Of a stretch of DNA of 7,412 nt, positions 5,887 to 7,412 are shown piece after piece. Where the stretch lies: assembly GCA_964617665.1 (NCBI GenBank), contig CAZUAH010000660.1:1-7412 (forward strand). The letters run 5' to 3'. Position numbers and translations under genes: made by a program. Every line of letters starts with the position of its first letter. Positions within the stretch are counted from its first letter, which is position 1. Under the pieces are notes generated by a model that saw only the letters and a list, made by a program, of their open reading frames with translations, made no database searches and was not told the origin of the DNA. This DNA comes from JADHUC01 sp964617665. GTDB taxonomy: Bacteria; Planctomycetota; Planctomycetia; Pirellulales; Pirellulaceae.

Positions 5887-6717
5887 ATGACATTCAGCTA
5901 CAGACGAACGTATCTAGGGCCGGTCAAGCTAGTGGTTCTCGACTGGGCGGGCACGACGATGGACTACGGTTGCTATGCGCCGGCGGTTGTCTTTATCGAG
6001 GTTTTCAAACGCAAAGGCGTCGAGATTTCGATCGAAGAAGCCCGTGAACCGATGGGCGCACACAAGTTAGTGCACATCCGCAAGATCTCGCAGATTCCGG
6101 CGGTCGCTCGACGGTGGCAGGAAGTGCATGGCCGCCCGTGCACGGAAGAAGACGTGCAAGCGATGTTCGAGGAATTTGTGCCACTTCAACTCGACTGCCT
6201 GGCCGACTACGCCGAGTTGATTCCGGGCACGCTCGATACAGTGGCCGAGCTGCGCAGTCGTGGCATCAAGATCGGCTCGACGACCGGTTACACCCGTGAA
6301 ATGATGAAACTGCTTCAACGTGAGGCTGCCGATCGCGGCTACGAGCCCGATGCCACTGTCTGCGCCTCGGACGTGCCCGCTGGCCGGCCGGAACCATGGA
6401 TGTGCTTGGCCAACGCGCAGAACCTGGGCGTCTATCCGATGGAAGCCTGTGTTAAGATCGGCGACACGCTGCCCGACATCGACGAGGGATTGAATGCCGG
6501 CATGTGGACGATCGGCTTGGCTAAAACCGGCAACGAGGTCGGTCTGAATGAACAGGAAATCGCGGAACTCTCCGCGGACGAACTTCAGAGACGTTTGGAC
6601 CGAGCATACCAACGAATGGCCCAAAGCGGCGCCCATTACGTGGTCGACACGGTTGCCGAGATTCTACCGTTGATCGACCAGATCCAAGAGCGGCTTGCGT
6701 CCGGCGAGCGTCCGTGA
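5887..6717 (+). CDS. phnX: Phosphonoacetaldehyde hydrolase (phosphonatase), HAD superfamily
   Basis: Phosphonatase cleaves the C-P bond of phosphonoacetaldehyde to acetaldehyde and phosphate, the last step of 2-aminoethylphosphonate breakdown, in the cytoplasm. The 276-aa protein aligns with B. cereus PhnX from memory at a uniform +7 offset. The nucleophile is D19 (LDWAGTTMDYG, with the phosphonatase-specific Ala at +2, A21). The cap has M56 and the Schiff-base lysine K60, with H63 nearby. R167 lies in DVPAGRPEPWM and the Mg ligand D193 in IGDTLPDIDEG. GSTTGYTREMM (130-140) is also diagnostic. The start is 12 bp after the preceding stop, and a GAGGA ribosome site overlaps that stop. It closes the four-gene run. 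No phnW transaminase or other source of phosphonoacetaldehyde lies nearby. The complete catalytic set makes another HAD function unlikely. Confidence 0.95.
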   Translation: MTFSYRRTYLGPVKLVVLDWAGTTMDYGCYAPAVVFIEVFKRKGVEISIEEAREPMGAHKLVHIRKISQIPAVARRWQEVHGRPCTEEDVQAMFEEFVPLQLDCLADYAELIPGTLDTVAELRSRGIKIGSTTGYTREMMKLLQREAADRGYEPDATVCASDVPAGRPEPWMCLANAQNLGVYPMEACVKIGDTLPDIDEGLNAGMWTIGLAKTGNEVGLNEQEIAELSADELQRRLDRAYQRMAQSGAHYVVDTVAEILPLIDQIQERLASGERP

Positions 6718-6728
6718 CGGCTTTCAAC

Positions 6729-6744
6729 TCGGGCAGGGGCCCGA
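6729..6744 (+). terminator. GC hairpin just after phnX, possible weak terminator
   Basis: TCGGGC (6729-6734) and GCCCGA (6739-6744) form a perfect 6-bp stem with a 4-nt AGGG loop, beginning 12 nt after the phnX stop. It is not followed by a T-run. The AGGGG that would serve as ribosome site for the fragment starting at 6748 lies in the loop and stem, so the hairpin could instead have masked translation there. End of operon or leftover regulatory leader are both possible. Confidence 0.4.
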
Positions 6745-6747
6745 ACA

Positions 6748-6870
6748 ATGTGCAAGATCCTAATCATCGAGAACGATCGCTCGCTGGCCGACGTAGTGGT
6801 CTACGATCTGCGGCAAGTTGGTTGTCGAGTCTCCGCAGCGTAGAAGGGGCTGGACGGCCTAACGCAAGCA
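6748..6870 (+). pseudogene. Decayed response regulator, start of the receiver domain only, with an in-frame stop
   Basis: The reading frame gives MCKILIIENDRSLADVVVYD, then LRQVGCRVSAA, a TAG at 6841-6843, then KGLDGLTQA. This is the beta1-alpha1-beta2 start of a two-component receiver domain, where family members read like 'KILIIEDDrSLAdvl.ynLrqaGy.V..A.dGldGL.qA'. Three signs point to decay. The acidic pair is E8-N9, with Asn in place of an acidic residue. The TAG falls where the family continues without interruption. Similarity also ends after codon 41, well before the phosphorylated Asp (expected near residue 50-55) and any output domain. An AGGGG at 6735-6739 is a leftover ribosome site. 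It is unlikely to make a functional product; a very short peptide of 31 aa is conceivable. Confidence 0.65.
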
Positions 6871-7307
6871 ATCATTGGAAGTCGCCATTCACGGAGCTTT
6901 CAGTATATTGCAGCGGCGCCGAGATGAGTCCCTGTCTTTGGCACACACGAACAATAGGAGATGACGGCAGACCGACTAGCTTGCGCTTGTCAACCTAGTC
7001 TGCGGAGAGGTTAGACTCTGGCGCTCGAGTCGTCCGAGCCGCAGATACTCGACGCGCTCGGAGTTGATTGTGAGACTGTCCGCCAGGCGGCCTGACGTCG
7101 TTGGAGCGTTCCCATGGCCCTTTAACACGAACGCTGCCCCTCTGATATCGTGCCGTTCCGAAGACCGCATGGGAGACCATCGCAGACTTCCAGATGCCCG
7201 CGATGATCTTTGTATGTGCCCTGACACGGTTTGTTATGGGCGCCAGACGGTTGACATAGGAGCGTGGCCGGACAAAGCTGATAAAGTGGCGGCGCGCCCT
7301 TTCCAAG
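6871..7307. other. Stretch without a recognisable gene
   Basis: About 440 bp with no convincing coding signal. Open frames exist on both strands (7064-7372 plus, 7306-6995 minus, 7227-6976 minus), but their proteins are rich in Arg and Ser, show no family motif I know, and lack ribosome sites. A palindrome CCGCC-a-GGCGG lies at 7080-7090, and a TTGACA at 7251-7256 has no good -10 partner. Most likely this is eroded DNA continuing the decay seen in the response-regulator fragment. Confidence 0.5.
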
Positions 7308-7412
7308 ATGGCAGAACGCTTGACCTTCTTGCGTCAGTGTTTTGTCTCTCTGGGGATACCCCAGGGCAATGACTTGACGATGGACATTTCGCCGCGTGAG
7401 CCAGAACTGCGC
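7308..7412 (+). CDS. Possible start of an unrecognised gene running off the window
   Basis: From an ATG at 7308 the frame stays open for 35 codons to the edge (MAERLTFLRQCFVSLG...), and the same frame is open upstream to a TAG at 7257-7259. I recognise no family. There is no clear ribosome site before the ATG; an AGGAG at 7258-7262 lies about 45 nt upstream. A 15-bp perfect inverted repeat, CTGGGG-ata-CCCCAG (7350-7364), falls inside it, which is unusual for coding sequence. It may be the true start of the next gene or simply a chance open frame. Confidence 0.25.
   Translation, partial: MAERLTFLRQCFVSLGIPQGNDLTMDISPREPELR
7350..7364. repeat. Perfect 15-bp inverted repeat near the right edge
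   Basis: CTGGGG (7350-7355) and CCCCAG (7359-7364) around a 3-nt centre, ATA. It could be a protein-binding dyad or a tight hairpin. If the open frame from 7308 is not a gene, the dyad would be a candidate operator or terminator for whatever follows. Confidence 0.35.

Noticed and set aside
6067..6636. 189-codon minus-strand open frame opposite phnX
   Set aside because: Antisense to a phosphonatase with all catalytic residues; no motif of its own.
6995..7306. 103-codon minus-strand and 102-codon plus-strand open frames in the right-hand spacer
   Set aside because: No ribosome sites, no recognisable family, biased composition, and they overlap each other; not supportable as genes.
1..7412. 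CRISPR array, tRNA, rRNA, insertion sequence or attachment site
   Set aside because: Looking through the sequence I found no regularly spaced direct repeats, no tRNA-like cloverleaf, no transposase-like protein and no terminal repeats or target duplications.

Overview
The window looks like bacterial chromosomal DNA, moderately GC-rich by eye, from an organism with anaerobic metabolism. It carries a nickel-type CO dehydrogenase, a PerR-type peroxide sensor and B12-methyltransferase-like (URO-D family) proteins. The best taxonomic hint is weak: several genes lack a strong Shine-Dalgarno, and a decayed response-regulator fragment has an 'IIEnDRSLADV' opening that reminds me of planctomycete (Pirellulales-like) regulators. 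I lean towards an anaerobic or facultative planctomycete, but the sequence does not settle it.

Left part (1-2043, genes on the minus strand). A metallophosphoesterase (2043-1099) comes first in transcription order. Next is a spacer holding the + strand C-terminal remnant of an iron-containing alcohol dehydrogenase (931-1077). Then a PerR/Fur regulator (815-363) is followed 87 bp later by the start of cooS, the anaerobic CO dehydrogenase catalytic subunit (275-1, running off the window). PerR keeps all five residues of the B. subtilis PerR sensing site and four structural-zinc cysteines, so the simplest reading is a CO dehydrogenase under peroxide- or oxygen-responsive control.

Middle and right part (2263-6717, plus strand). 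Four close-set genes look like one operon: a URO-D-family protein with a disrupted zinc site, an organophosphate:phosphate antiporter (OPA/GlpT-like MFS), a second URO-D-family protein with an intact H-x-C...C zinc site, and phosphonoacetaldehyde hydrolase (phnX) with every catalytic residue conserved. This suggests uptake of a phosphonate or organophosphate, processing by the two URO-D proteins, and C-P bond cleavage by PhnX. The usual PhnW aminotransferase is absent from the window, so the route to phosphonoacetaldehyde is unexplained. This is the most interesting system here.

Right end (6718-7412). There is a GC hairpin after phnX and a response-regulator N-terminus broken by a TAG. About 440 bp follow in which I see no convincing gene, and then a possible, unrecognised reading frame runs off the edge. 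The decayed fragments on both flanks suggest that the operon sits between eroded older genes.
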